DNA of 64,000 nt from Streptomyces sp. NBC_00457 (GTDB lineage: Bacteria > Actinomycetota > Actinomycetes > Streptomycetales > Streptomycetaceae): NCBI RefSeq assembly GCF_036014015.1, contig NZ_CP107905.1, positions 5,270,001 through 5,334,000 of the forward strand, written 5' to 3'. This document shows, one piece after another, positions 35,101 to 43,937 of this stretch. Made by a program: the position numbers and the translations under genes. The notes below the pieces were generated by a model that saw only the letters and a list, made by a program, of their open reading frames with translations, had not been told where the DNA came from and made no database searches. How positions within the stretch are numbered: the first letter of the stretch is position 1; every line of letters starts with the position of its first letter.

Positions 35101-35620
35101 CCCCGGAGGGCGCCGAGCGGGACGTCGTACCGGAAGAACCAGAACCGGACGAACCCGAACCCTGGCCCCCGCCGCCCAAGTCCCCCGCATCCGCCCCCTC
35201 CGGCCGCACCGCCCGAAGCAGCAGCGGTCCCCCGCCGGCGCGCGTGGGCTGGGGAGCGGCCTGGCGGGTGACCCCGCTGACCACGCCGGTCGGAGCCGTC
35301 GGCAGCAGGGCGTGGCCGAGGCCGTTGTCGAAGGAGGGGTTCTGCCAGGAGGCCAGGCCCGCGCGGAAGGTGAGGCCGTCGCTCACGCCGAGCGAGGCAC
35401 GGGCGACGGTGAGCGGCGGCGGGGCGGTGCGGCGCCAGCCGCCGTCCCAGTCGCCGGGCACGGAGGAGCCGGAGGCACCGGCACCGGACGTGCCCCCGCC
35501 GTCACCCGACGCACCTGGGACAGACCCGGACGAATCGCCGGAGCCGGACAGGCCGCTCTGCCCGGCGCCGGAGCCGTCCGCTCCGGCGGCCCGGCGACGC
35601 AGCCTGTCCCGCCATGCCAT
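32123..35620 (-). CDS. Very long disordered repeat protein of the CIS locus
   Basis: 1165 residues, almost entirely Pro/Ala/Gly/Thr/Arg-rich and predicted disordered. Only the ends look folded: residues 55-115 (LTVARASLGVSDGLTFRAGL, GLGHALLPTAPTG) and the last 35 (MDLDELARRLIDPVARLLRT). About a dozen V/I-Q-R-A/S motifs are spread through it. Two repeat families are visible: GPDVQRAPSRQDG units (nt about 33960-34220) and RALAEGTPGADRPAAPAAP units (nt about 33040-33690). The ATG at 35620 follows the DUF6760 gene by 4 bp. It could be a tape-measure-like or lumen/scaffold component; no homologous function is recognised. Confidence 0.7.
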   Translation of the reverse strand: MAWRDRLRRRAAGADGSGAGQSGLSGSGDSSGSVPGASGDGGGTSGAGASGSSVPGDWDGGWRRTAPPPLTVARASLGVSDGLTFRAGLASWQNPSFDNGLGHALLPTAPTGVVSGVTRQAAPQPTRAGGGPLLLRAVRPEGADAGDLGGGGQGSGSSGSGSSGTTSRSAPSGAGPVVQRSADNSGAGQGRSADAPRTRGITSADSPAVLSSPAPAVQRAAEPGAPAVVTPADTGRSAGAPEIPLVRRVAVVPGATAGVPGPDSGSASRSPGGSGGRTTSGPAVQRAATESRPSDVAVQPRPVGPRLTVARRQAGPVRRVPALRPAAPDPRPAPDASAAPSAPAAGTTAPVQRAATRTGSRAPLGAPLSEMPSTATPLAEGRPAPHPASGTGSAPGPALPVVQRQTEGGGASDGGVQGAAQQSPAPRRTSDAGRSGARARGGLGAPLPALPPSAAVPGSTSSGAHASRGPDVQRAAGRQDGRGSATGPGRDRTSAETAPPASGPDVQRAPSRQDGRASATAPGRDRTPPASGPDIQRAPSRQDGPGSATVPGRDGTPAEAAPPAGGGSGTDAPLLGSVDVQRRVTNPSATGDTTSSGHPTAHGTGPATPLVTPPQATAPEGPAGAATPTTPAAPAGNAPRPGAQRPSTPGAPGPVVVARALAEGTPGADRPAAPAAPGGHGATGTGSASPSVQAAPGGHGATGTLGAADPRALAEGTPRADRPAAPAASRGHGAAGAGSASPSVQAAPGGHGATGTLGAADPRALPVTGSAASSVQAAPSTHGTPGPVVAARALAEGASDARTPGADRPTAPAAPRAGAPGAADSRSLPGAGSAAPSVPAAPSIHGAPGPVVVARALAEGAPAADRPTAPAAPRAARTPGAANARPLPVTGSPAPRTLQLLPARPLTLSTRAPKGAAQPTATRPGNRPVVPMRRPGDPAAPQSQGGTGTPAHPTPGPSSATPATPHVQRSATPGPAPQNSGARTTGSSTADQRVPVVQLAPPHRETHGAPAAVPARSLPITAPQTPPLADRPAATSAPGSAGNVPVVRPRTSAPGGGTRGAAPPVQRAYSADDSALPGSMDKTRPARPRQPASAAGDLAEPAKPQTGNGRSASAKRTAQRAEPPQDPGMDLDELARRLIDPVARLLRTELRRGRERTGRPYDGRR

Positions 35621-35624
35621 GTGC

Positions 35625-35783
35625 TCAACCGCCTTCGTTCATGCGGGTGTTGATACGGGCGATCTCGGCCACCCACTGCTGGCGTTCGCCGTGGGTCAGG
35701 TCGAGGATCTCCTCGCGTTGCCAGTGGAAGTGATAGGCGATGTACGCGATCTCCTCCCGGAGCCGGGGAAGGGCGTACGTCAC
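35625..35783 (-). CDS. DUF6760 family small CIS protein
   Basis: 52 residues from the GTG at 35783: MTYALPRLREEIAYIAYHFH, WQREEILDLTHGERQQW, ending NTRMNEGG. It matches the small DUF6760 proteins found in phage-tail-like clusters. Its start overlaps the stop of the upstream assembly gene (GTGA). Probably a helical assembly chaperone or the translation partner of the tail-assembly protein, like the short frame in phage tail chaperone pairs. Confidence 0.8.
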   Translation of the reverse strand: MTYALPRLREEIAYIAYHFHWQREEILDLTHGERQQWVAEIARINTRMNEGG

Positions 35784-36274
35784 GATTCCCCCAGGCGCCC
35801 ACCCGAGAGGTCGACCTCGAAGCCGCCCTCGCAGTGCGGGCAGGTGACCGCCGCGCGGGTGTGGCCCTCGCTGTTGACGCGGCGGTAGAAGTCCTGGAGG
35901 AACGCCACGTCGGTGGCGTACATCCGCTCCACGACCCCGGCATGCACATCGGTGATGTTGCCGAGCCGGGTGATCACCTGGCTCAGCAGCACCACGCTCA
36001 GGTACGCCGGGTTCTCCTTGACCCGCAGGTCGATCTGGGGCCGCAGTTCGTCGCGGGCGGTGGCCAGGCGCATCGAGCCGTGCCGGTGCACCGTGCCCTC
36101 GTCGTCGACGTACCCGCGCGGAAGTTCGAACTCGAACTCCGTGCGCAGCCCGTGGTCCTCGCGGCGCGGCGGGGCGGCGGCCGGGGTGGCCGCCGCCTGC
36201 TCCGACGCCGAGGCGGGCGCCGTGGCCTGGAGGATCTCGTCCAGGTTGCCCGCCGTCACCGTACGGCGCCTCAT
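35780..36274 (-). CDS. CIS tail-assembly protein with CxxC
   Basis: 164 residues from the ATG at 36274, overlapping the tube gene by ATGA. An Ala-rich linker precedes a domain with FEFELPRGYVDDEGTVHRHG and a helix set around residues 85-135 (VVLLSQVITRLGNITDVHAG). A TCPHCEGGFEVDL segment near the C-terminus could bind zinc with residues elsewhere. Position between tube and DUF6760 matches tail-assembly chaperones of contractile phages. Function inferred from position. Confidence 0.75.
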   Translation of the reverse strand: MRRRTVTAGNLDEILQATAPASASEQAAATPAAAPPRREDHGLRTEFEFELPRGYVDDEGTVHRHGSMRLATARDELRPQIDLRVKENPAYLSVVLLSQVITRLGNITDVHAGVVERMYATDVAFLQDFYRRVNSEGHTRAAVTCPHCEGGFEVDLSGGRLGES

Positions 36275-36711
36275 TCGACGACGATCTCCTCGAACGTGAT
36301 CGTGACGGACTCGGTGGCCGGCGACGACTCGCCCGCCTTCAGCGAGGGGCCCTCCCACTTGGAGGCCCAGCCCTGCATCAGCTGGATACGGCGGACCGTA
36401 TTGCCCTCGGTGTCCTTGATCTCGATGGTCAGGTTCTGCCGCGCGGTGTTGACGGCGCCGTTGTTCAGCGTCTCCTTGATCCACTTGGTGAACTCGCTGC
36501 TCTGGTCGAGTCCCCGGGTGATCGTGATCTCACCGGCCTGGCGCGCGCCGGGCTGCTTGCGGATGATCTGCTTGCCCTGGTCGCTGACCTGCTTGACCTC
36601 GACGACCTCCTCCTCGACGGTCAGTCCGCTGATCTCCTGGATCGACTCGACCAGGTAGCCACCGAGCTGCACGCCGAAGACGTGGGTGGAAAGAGCATCG
36701 CCCGTTGCCAT
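36271..36711 (-). CDS. CIS main inner tube protein
   Basis: 146 residues of the T4 gp19-like tube family: ALSTHVFGVQLGGYLVESIQ, EISGLTVEEEVVEVKQ, RGLDQSSEFTKWIKETLNNG, IQLMQGWASKWEGPSL. Stacked hexamers make the tube driven through the target by sheath contraction (role of Afp1). It follows the sheath gene by 35 bp with a good ribosome-binding site, consistent with high expression. Confidence 0.93.
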   Translation of the reverse strand: MATGDALSTHVFGVQLGGYLVESIQEISGLTVEEEVVEVKQVSDQGKQIIRKQPGARQAGEITITRGLDQSSEFTKWIKETLNNGAVNTARQNLTIEIKDTEGNTVRRIQLMQGWASKWEGPSLKAGESSPATESVTITFEEIVVE

Positions 36712-36746
36712 GACTGTCTGTCACCTTTCCTTGAGGACCCGGCGGG

Positions 36747-38309
<1,563 letters not shown>

Positions 38310-38557
38310 GTTCGCTCCTTAGCGTCCTTGCTTGTCACCTGTGTCCAGGCCGAGTCTGCGGGGACGGGTGGGGCAGGTGACAGGGACCCGGGGACCTGGC
38401 CGGGGGCAGGCCCGCTGCCTTTCCGTACCTCCCGCACGGACCGTCCGGACATCCCCCGCCTTTGCCCTCACACTGCCCGTGCGGTCCTGGACGCCCGGTC
38501 GGCGCGTGCGGTCCACTGGGGGACGCAGCAGGCGTGCGCCGAACGAGGAGGCAGTAG
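38310..38557. promoter_or_regulatory. Divergent promoter region between sheath and DUF4157 genes
   Basis: 248 bp that must hold promoters for the structural operon (minus) and the putative payload gene (plus). I could not pick convincing -35/-10 hexamers. GAGGAGG lies before the ATG at 38558, and AAGGAGC before the sheath ATG at 38309. Confidence 0.5.
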
Positions 38558-40708
38558 ATGCAGAGGTCCGGACGGCGCACCGAGGGGACCGAAGCCGAGC
38601 GGCCGGTGCGGGGCACGCCCGCCGCCCGACGCGATACACCCCCGGCCGGCGCCGCCGTCCCGCCCCCGCTCACCGCCGGCGTGCTGCGGGCGGCGCAGGG
38701 CAGCGCGGGCAACGCAGCGGTCACCGGCATGATCGCCCGCCGCGCCCGCCCCGCGCCCGCCCCGGAGCAGTTCGACAGCGTCGACACCGAGGTGCCCAAG
38801 GTCCTGAACTCGGGCGGCACACAGTTCTCGGGGCCGGTCCGCCAGGAGATGGAGTCCCGCTTCGGCACCGACTTCTCCGACGTACGCCTGCACACCGGCG
38901 CCGCCGCCGGCCGCTCGGCCCGCGCCATCGGCGCCCGCGCCTACACCTCCGGCAGCCATGTCGTCCTCGGCCCCGGTGGCACCGACAAGCACACCCTGGC
39001 CCACGAGTTGACGCACGTCGTCCAGCAGCGTCGGGGCCCGGTGTCGGGCACGGACCACGGCAACGGCCTGAAGCTCTCCCACCCGTCGGACTCGTTCGAA
39101 AAGGCCGCCGAGTCCAACGCCCACAAGGTCATGAGCGGGCCCGTGCCGGTGGCCCGCGCCGTCGACGGGCATGACCACGGGCACCACGAGGCGGACGGGC
39201 ATGACCACGGGCACGGCGAGGTGCACCGCTCGGCCGAACCGGACGCCGTACAGCGTCTGGTGGGCTTCGAGGTGGAGCTGAGCGTGCCGAGCTTCGGTGC
39301 GCACGCCACGACGGGGCTGAACCCGGTCGACGGGCGGCAGCCCGCCCCGGAGCTCGGCGCGTTCTTCCACGGCGGATTCCCCTACGCGGCCACCGTGATG
39401 AGCGAACAGAACCTGACCATCCTCACCGACCACAACTCGCTCGCCCGCCGAGTCCGCGTCCTGCACGCGGTGCTCGCCGAGCTGACCGGGTCGGACGGGA
39501 ACCCCGTCGTGACCGGGCAGCTCGCCTCGTCGATGAGCAACCTCGAGTACGTCACCGCTCCGTTCGACGAGATGGCGCCGGGGTCCGACGCCGCGGTCAA
39601 GAAGGTCGCCGAACGTATCGACGAGCACGTCAACGCGATCTTCCGGCAGGACCCGGTGCACAACCTCTTCACCGTGCCGGGTTCGCCCATGGCCGGGACC
39701 GGCACCCCGCTGGCCGCCCTGAAAGCGTGGCTGGGCCCGGACCTGTTCGACCACCCCAAGGTGCAGACGGCCATCGCGGCCTTCCAGTCCGACATCAAGG
39801 CGGAGATGTACCTCCAGGCCACCCTCGGCGTGCTGCCGTCCGGGATGCCGTCGCTCTACAGCTTCCAGGCCAACGACGTCAGCCACGAGTCCCGGCGGGC
39901 CGCCGGCAAGGAGCACATCGCCGACGGCTGGCACGACGCCGCCGCCGCCGTCAACCGCTCAGTGCAACGGCTGCGTTCCGACGTCGTGCCGAAGCTCGTG
40001 CCCGACCTTGGGGGCGGCGACCAGGAGGCCCTGACCGGCACCCTCGCGCTCGGTCTGTCCTACGCCATCGGCTCGGCGATGATCGAGGCCGGGGTACGCG
40101 GGCCCACCGCCTCCACGAAGAACGCCGTGCCGTTCCTGCTCAAGCTGGCCAATCTCGGGGCCATCCGGAAGCAGGCCACCACCGACACGCTGCGCGCGAA
40201 GGACATCGCGCCGGAGGTGATCGGCGAACTCGCCGAGTGGATGCACAGCCAAATCCCCGAGACCGGTGTCGGGCACTGGGAAAAGCTTCTGGACAAGTAC
40301 CCGGACAACACGCCGAACCCGGCCGGGCCGGCGTACGGCCACGGGCACACCGGCGTCCGGAACACCGCGGGCATGCTGCACAGCCTGCTCAACGGCGACG
40401 AGACCTTCCCGGTGATCGCGCCCGGCAAGGCACTGCCGAAGGCGGACGAGCCCAATGCCGCGATCGTGCCTCACATCGGTGGCCAGAAGGGCGCGCCCCT
40501 CGAGATGCGCTGGCTGACCAAGCGGGCCAACAGCCCCGGACAGCTGTGGGGCATGTTCAAGACGATCATGGACGAGGCCCGCAAGGCCAACCTGGCGACG
40601 GTCCCCACGGCACAGAGCAAGCAGATCTGGGAGGCGGCCACCGACCTGGGGGCGGCGCCGGCCGCGGGACGGCGGGGGGCGCACGAAGCCGAGCTCATGG
40701 ACATGTGA
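38558..40708 (+). CDS. DUF4157 protein with GCS/amidoligase-like C-terminal domain (putative CIS payload)
   Basis: 716 residues. DUF4157 at about 85-160: ESRFGTDFSDVRLHTG, AIGARAYTSGSHVVLGPGG and the metallopeptidase motif HELTH (149-153). A His-rich linker (204-223, HDHGHH then HDHGHG) and a VQR motif (231-233) follow. From residue 235 a new domain begins with GFEVEL (236-241), then SNLEYVTAPFDE (328-338), YLQATLGVLPSG and APLEMRWL. That spacing resembles glutamate-cysteine-ligase/amidoligase folds. DUF4157 is a known marker of CIS-associated effectors. It lies divergent to the sheath gene and converges with the ATPase gene. The enzymatic role is inference. Confidence 0.75.
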   Translation: MQRSGRRTEGTEAERPVRGTPAARRDTPPAGAAVPPPLTAGVLRAAQGSAGNAAVTGMIARRARPAPAPEQFDSVDTEVPKVLNSGGTQFSGPVRQEMESRFGTDFSDVRLHTGAAAGRSARAIGARAYTSGSHVVLGPGGTDKHTLAHELTHVVQQRRGPVSGTDHGNGLKLSHPSDSFEKAAESNAHKVMSGPVPVARAVDGHDHGHHEADGHDHGHGEVHRSAEPDAVQRLVGFEVELSVPSFGAHATTGLNPVDGRQPAPELGAFFHGGFPYAATVMSEQNLTILTDHNSLARRVRVLHAVLAELTGSDGNPVVTGQLASSMSNLEYVTAPFDEMAPGSDAAVKKVAERIDEHVNAIFRQDPVHNLFTVPGSPMAGTGTPLAALKAWLGPDLFDHPKVQTAIAAFQSDIKAEMYLQATLGVLPSGMPSLYSFQANDVSHESRRAAGKEHIADGWHDAAAAVNRSVQRLRSDVVPKLVPDLGGGDQEALTGTLALGLSYAIGSAMIEAGVRGPTASTKNAVPFLLKLANLGAIRKQATTDTLRAKDIAPEVIGELAEWMHSQIPETGVGHWEKLLDKYPDNTPNPAGPAYGHGHTGVRNTAGMLHSLLNGDETFPVIAPGKALPKADEPNAAIVPHIGGQKGAPLEMRWLTKRANSPGQLWGMFKTIMDEARKANLATVPTAQSKQIWEAATDLGAAPAAGRRGAHEAELMDM

Positions 40709-40726
40709 CGACGTGCGGTGCCCTCG

Positions 40727-43063
40727 TCAGGCACCCACGGCGTCCGCCATGTACGGCCCGAACTCGCCCTCCAGGACCAGCCGTCCGAGCTTGCGGTACT
40801 CCTGCGCGACCGCCGTCACCACTTGCCGCATGGTGAGCGGGTCGCCGGATTCCGCGGCGAGGTAGGCGGCGGTGACCGCGCAGGCCCGGATGGAGCCGCC
40901 GGCGAGTTCGAAGCGGTCCGCGCAGAAGGCGAGGTCCAGGTCGTCGGCGCGGGGCAGCCGGTCGCCCAGGCACCGGTCCCACAGGGCGAGGCGGTGGCCG
41001 GCGTCGGGCACGGGGAAGTCCGCGACGACGTCCAGGCGGCGGGTGAACGCCTCGTCCAGGTTGGCCCGCAGGTTGGTGGTGAGCACCGCGATGCCGTCGA
41101 ACGACTCCATGCGCTGGAGCAGGTACGCCGACTCGATGTTGGCGTGCCGGTCGTGGGCGTCCTTCACCTCCGAGCGCTTGCCGAAGATCGCGTCGGCCTC
41201 GTCGAAGAGCAGCACCGCGTTGACCGCGGAGGCCTCGGTGAAGATCCGTTCCAGGTTCTTCTCGGTCTCGCCGATGTACTTGTCCACAACTGTGGACAGG
41301 TCCACCACATACAGATCCATGCCCAGATCCGCGGCGACGACCTCCGCGGACATGGTCTTGCCGGTGCCGGACTCGCCCGCGAACAGCGCGATCACACCGC
41401 GTCCCCGGCCACCACCGGGCCGCATCCCCCACTGCCCGAGCACCTGCTCACGATGGCGGGCCCGCAACGCGAGCTCCCGCAACCGCCGGTGGGTGGTGGG
41501 CGGAAGCACCAGATCGTCCCACCCGACCCCCGGCTCCACCCGCCGCGCCAGCCGGTCCAACCCCGCCCCGTTCTGCGCGCGTACGGCAGCCCGCACATCG
41601 TCGGGCCGCACCGCACGCCCCGCCAGAGCAGCCGTACGCACCGCCACATCAGCGGCCCGCCGCAACTGCCCGGCATCCAGCCGATGCGCGGCAACGGCCG
41701 CCGCGAGCTCCTCGGCGTCGCCGGCCGCGGCACCATCTCCGGCGGCCCGGGCGAACGCACCGGCGTCACCGGCCGTGACGCCATCGCCGGCGGCCCGGGC
41801 GAACGCGCCGACATCCCTGACTGTCGCACCACCCCCGGCAGCTCGGGCGAGCCTGTCGGCGTCGCCCGGCGCGGAACCGTCTCCGGCGATCCTCGCCAGG
41901 CCGCCCGTCGTGGAGTCGCCCCCGGCGGTCGGAGCGAACCCGGTGACGCCCCCGGTTGCCGAGCCGTTGCCGACCGCCCGTTCCAGGGCGTGGCGCCAGC
42001 GCACGGCCTGGCGTTCGGGGGAGGGTGCTGGGACGGTCAGGGTGACGGGGGTGTCGGATGCCCATTCCGGGGACCAGCCGCCGGCGCCGTGTGTGAACAG
42101 GGGGATGCCGCGCAGGGCGGCGCACAACGTCCAGAGGGTGCGGGCCCGTTCGGCGGGTTCGGCGGGCAGTGATTCCAGTGGGCCCAGGACGACGCCGGCG
42201 CCGGTCAGGCGGGCTTCGCGGGCGGTCGCCCGGGCCAGCTCCGGCACCTCGGCGGGGCGCCGGGCGAGTGCCACCGCGTCCAGGGCGAGCGGGCGCAGTC
42301 CGGCCGCGTGCAGGGCGGCGGCGGCGAGTCCCTCGGCGTCGCCGCCGCGGCTGCGCAGATGGACGAGACCGACGCCGGTCATCGCCGCGGCGGCCGTCAG
42401 GTGGACCTCCGCCTCCTCGGCGGTCGGGTCCTCCCGTGCCTCGGCCAGCACCCCGGCGAGCCGGGCGTCCGGCTGCGCGCTGCCCAGCAGATGCGCGGTG
42501 ACCCGGTCGGGGACCACCAACACCCGGGACAGCGGCGGCCGTTCCGGCTCGGTGACCTCCACCAGACCGCCCTCGATCAGCGGCGCTCCGGGGGCCAGCC
42601 GGAACCGGTCGGGCCCCGCGCCGGTGAGCCCGCACAGCTCCAGGGCGAGCCCCACCGTGGGCCGGCGGCGTGTCAGGTCGTCGTTGAGATAGCCGTAGAG
42701 CCGCTCGAACCGCGCGTCCAGATCCGGCGCCACCGCGACCAGCAGCAGGTCCAGATCGAGGGCGGACAGGCCGAACCGCCGCGCCAGCGCGTCGAGTACG
42801 GAACCGGCCGGCGGCTGCCAGGGCTCCTCCCCGGGTACGTCGAGACCACCCGGCTCGTCCAGGATCCGCGCCGCCGCCTCGGGCGTCAGGTACTGCCCCC
42901 GGTACGGATCGTCAGGATCCGGATCCCCGGCCCGCCGCACCCCCACCGCATGCCGCACCCGCTCCTCGACCGCCCGAAGTCGCGCCCACAGGGGGTCGAT
43001 GGCGGCGGGGAGGGGTTCGACGGCGGGGTCGGCCACGACGTCCGGTTCCACTGTGTACGTCAC
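40727..43063 (-). CDS. CIS AAA+ ATPase (Afp15-like)
   Basis: 778 residues from the GTG at 43063 (MTYTVEPDVVADPAVEP); an in-frame start at 43129 would add 22 residues derived from duplicated DNA. A helical N-terminal region (about 1-200), a degenerate first ATPase-like part, an Ala/Gly-rich stretch with FARAAGDG repeats (nt about 41720-41930), then an active AAA+ domain: Walker A GESGTGKT, Walker B LLFDEAD, arginine region YLLQRMESFDG. Related ATPases are needed for eCIS assembly. It converges with the payload gene and is downstream of DUF4255. Confidence 0.9.
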   Translation of the reverse strand: MTYTVEPDVVADPAVEPLPAAIDPLWARLRAVEERVRHAVGVRRAGDPDPDDPYRGQYLTPEAAARILDEPGGLDVPGEEPWQPPAGSVLDALARRFGLSALDLDLLLVAVAPDLDARFERLYGYLNDDLTRRRPTVGLALELCGLTGAGPDRFRLAPGAPLIEGGLVEVTEPERPPLSRVLVVPDRVTAHLLGSAQPDARLAGVLAEAREDPTAEEAEVHLTAAAAMTGVGLVHLRSRGGDAEGLAAAALHAAGLRPLALDAVALARRPAEVPELARATAREARLTGAGVVLGPLESLPAEPAERARTLWTLCAALRGIPLFTHGAGGWSPEWASDTPVTLTVPAPSPERQAVRWRHALERAVGNGSATGGVTGFAPTAGGDSTTGGLARIAGDGSAPGDADRLARAAGGGATVRDVGAFARAAGDGVTAGDAGAFARAAGDGAAAGDAEELAAAVAAHRLDAGQLRRAADVAVRTAALAGRAVRPDDVRAAVRAQNGAGLDRLARRVEPGVGWDDLVLPPTTHRRLRELALRARHREQVLGQWGMRPGGGRGRGVIALFAGESGTGKTMSAEVVAADLGMDLYVVDLSTVVDKYIGETEKNLERIFTEASAVNAVLLFDEADAIFGKRSEVKDAHDRHANIESAYLLQRMESFDGIAVLTTNLRANLDEAFTRRLDVVADFPVPDAGHRLALWDRCLGDRLPRADDLDLAFCADRFELAGGSIRACAVTAAYLAAESGDPLTMRQVVTAVAQEYRKLGRLVLEGEFGPYMADAVGA

Positions 43064-43259
43064 GGCTGACGATCCCCCCGGCGGCGCCCATCGGCGTTGG
43101 GCTGAACGGTTGCGCGGTCTCCCCGGCACGGCCGGTCGGCGGCGGACCGAGCAGGAGCGCGGTCCTCACCGCGGCGCCGATCAACGCCGGACCGGACGGC
43201 GGATCCGGCCACAGCGGGTTCTGCGGCGTGTGTCACGGCTGACGATCCCCCCGGCGGCG
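43059..43259. repeat. 28-bp direct repeats, 173 bp apart, between DUF4255 and ATPase genes
   Basis: A 28-bp segment containing CACGGCTGACGATCCCCC occurs at 43059-43086 and again at 43232-43259. Each copy carries the minus-strand sequence for RRRGDRQP-stop joined to GTGA, i.e. a DUF4255 stop overlapping an ATPase start. Today the stop in use is in the right copy and the start in use is in the left copy, so 173 bp appears to have been inserted or duplicated inside a once-overlapping junction. Confidence 0.75.
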
Positions 43260-43937
43260 TCGGGCCGGGGCCTCGCCCCGTTCGCGCGGGCCGGCGAAGC
43301 CGTTGGGGCCCGGGTCGCTGACCTCCTTGTAGCGCAGCCGGCGGCCCGGTGTCGCTTCCTCGCCCTCGCGGGCGGCGGCGGAGCGGACGACGAGGCCCTC
43401 GGTGACCGGCGGTGCGGTGACCCTGCTGATGCCGGCGAGCGGTGCGCGCACGCGCAGGCCGAGCGAGGCCTTCAGCTCACCGCCGAGCGCCGACCACACA
43501 TCGGACGCGGCGGGCGCGTCGAGCGCGGACCCGCCGGCGTCCAGCCATACCTTCAGGCCGAGTTCGGCGAGCGTGCCGGTGAGCAGCCGCTCGGGCACCG
43601 TGTCCGTGGCCACCAGCGTGGCGAGCACCTGCGAGAGCAGCCGGTGCTCGTCCTGCGGCCGGCTCGTCCACGCCGTGACCATGTACGACAGCCAGAACCA
43701 GCGCGGCGGGGAGCGCCGCGCCACCACGTACCCGTCCTCGTCGTACACCTCCCCGGCACCGGCGCCCCGCCGGGCGGCGTCCTCGCGGATGTCGTACAGG
43801 AAGACGCAGACCGTCGGGGCGCTGCGCCGCGCCGCCCAGTCCCGGGTGGGGGCGTCGAAGACGACCTCGACGCCCGACGCCTCGAGGCCCGACTCGCCGA
43901 GCAGCCGCCGCAGCCCCTCGTCGACCTCGTGGATCAC
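43233..43937 (-). CDS. DUF4255 (Pvc16/Afp16-like) tail terminator
   Basis: 234 residues from the GTG at 43937, which overlaps the stop of the upstream gene (GTGA). The DUF4255 core lies in residues 1-185: IHEVDEGLRRLLGESGLEAS, VCVFLYDIREDAARR, WFWLSYMVTAWTSRPQDEHR, LLSQVLATLVATDTVPERLL. Such proteins cap the distal end of tube and sheath. The C-terminal 45 residues are Arg-rich and disordered and end inside a 28-bp direct repeat. Confidence 0.9.
   Translation of the reverse strand: MIHEVDEGLRRLLGESGLEASGVEVVFDAPTRDWAARRSAPTVCVFLYDIREDAARRGAGAGEVYDEDGYVVARRSPPRWFWLSYMVTAWTSRPQDEHRLLSQVLATLVATDTVPERLLTGTLAELGLKVWLDAGGSALDAPAASDVWSALGGELKASLGLRVRAPLAGISRVTAPPVTEGLVVRSAAAREGEEATPGRRLRYKEVSDPGPNGFAGPRERGEAPARRRRGDRQP

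Noticed and set aside
41720..41930. Repeated GGCCCGGGCGAACGC units, considered as a possible CRISPR or regulatory array
   Set aside because: They are in-frame FARAAGDG repeats of the ATPase linker; spacing and sequence are not CRISPR-like.
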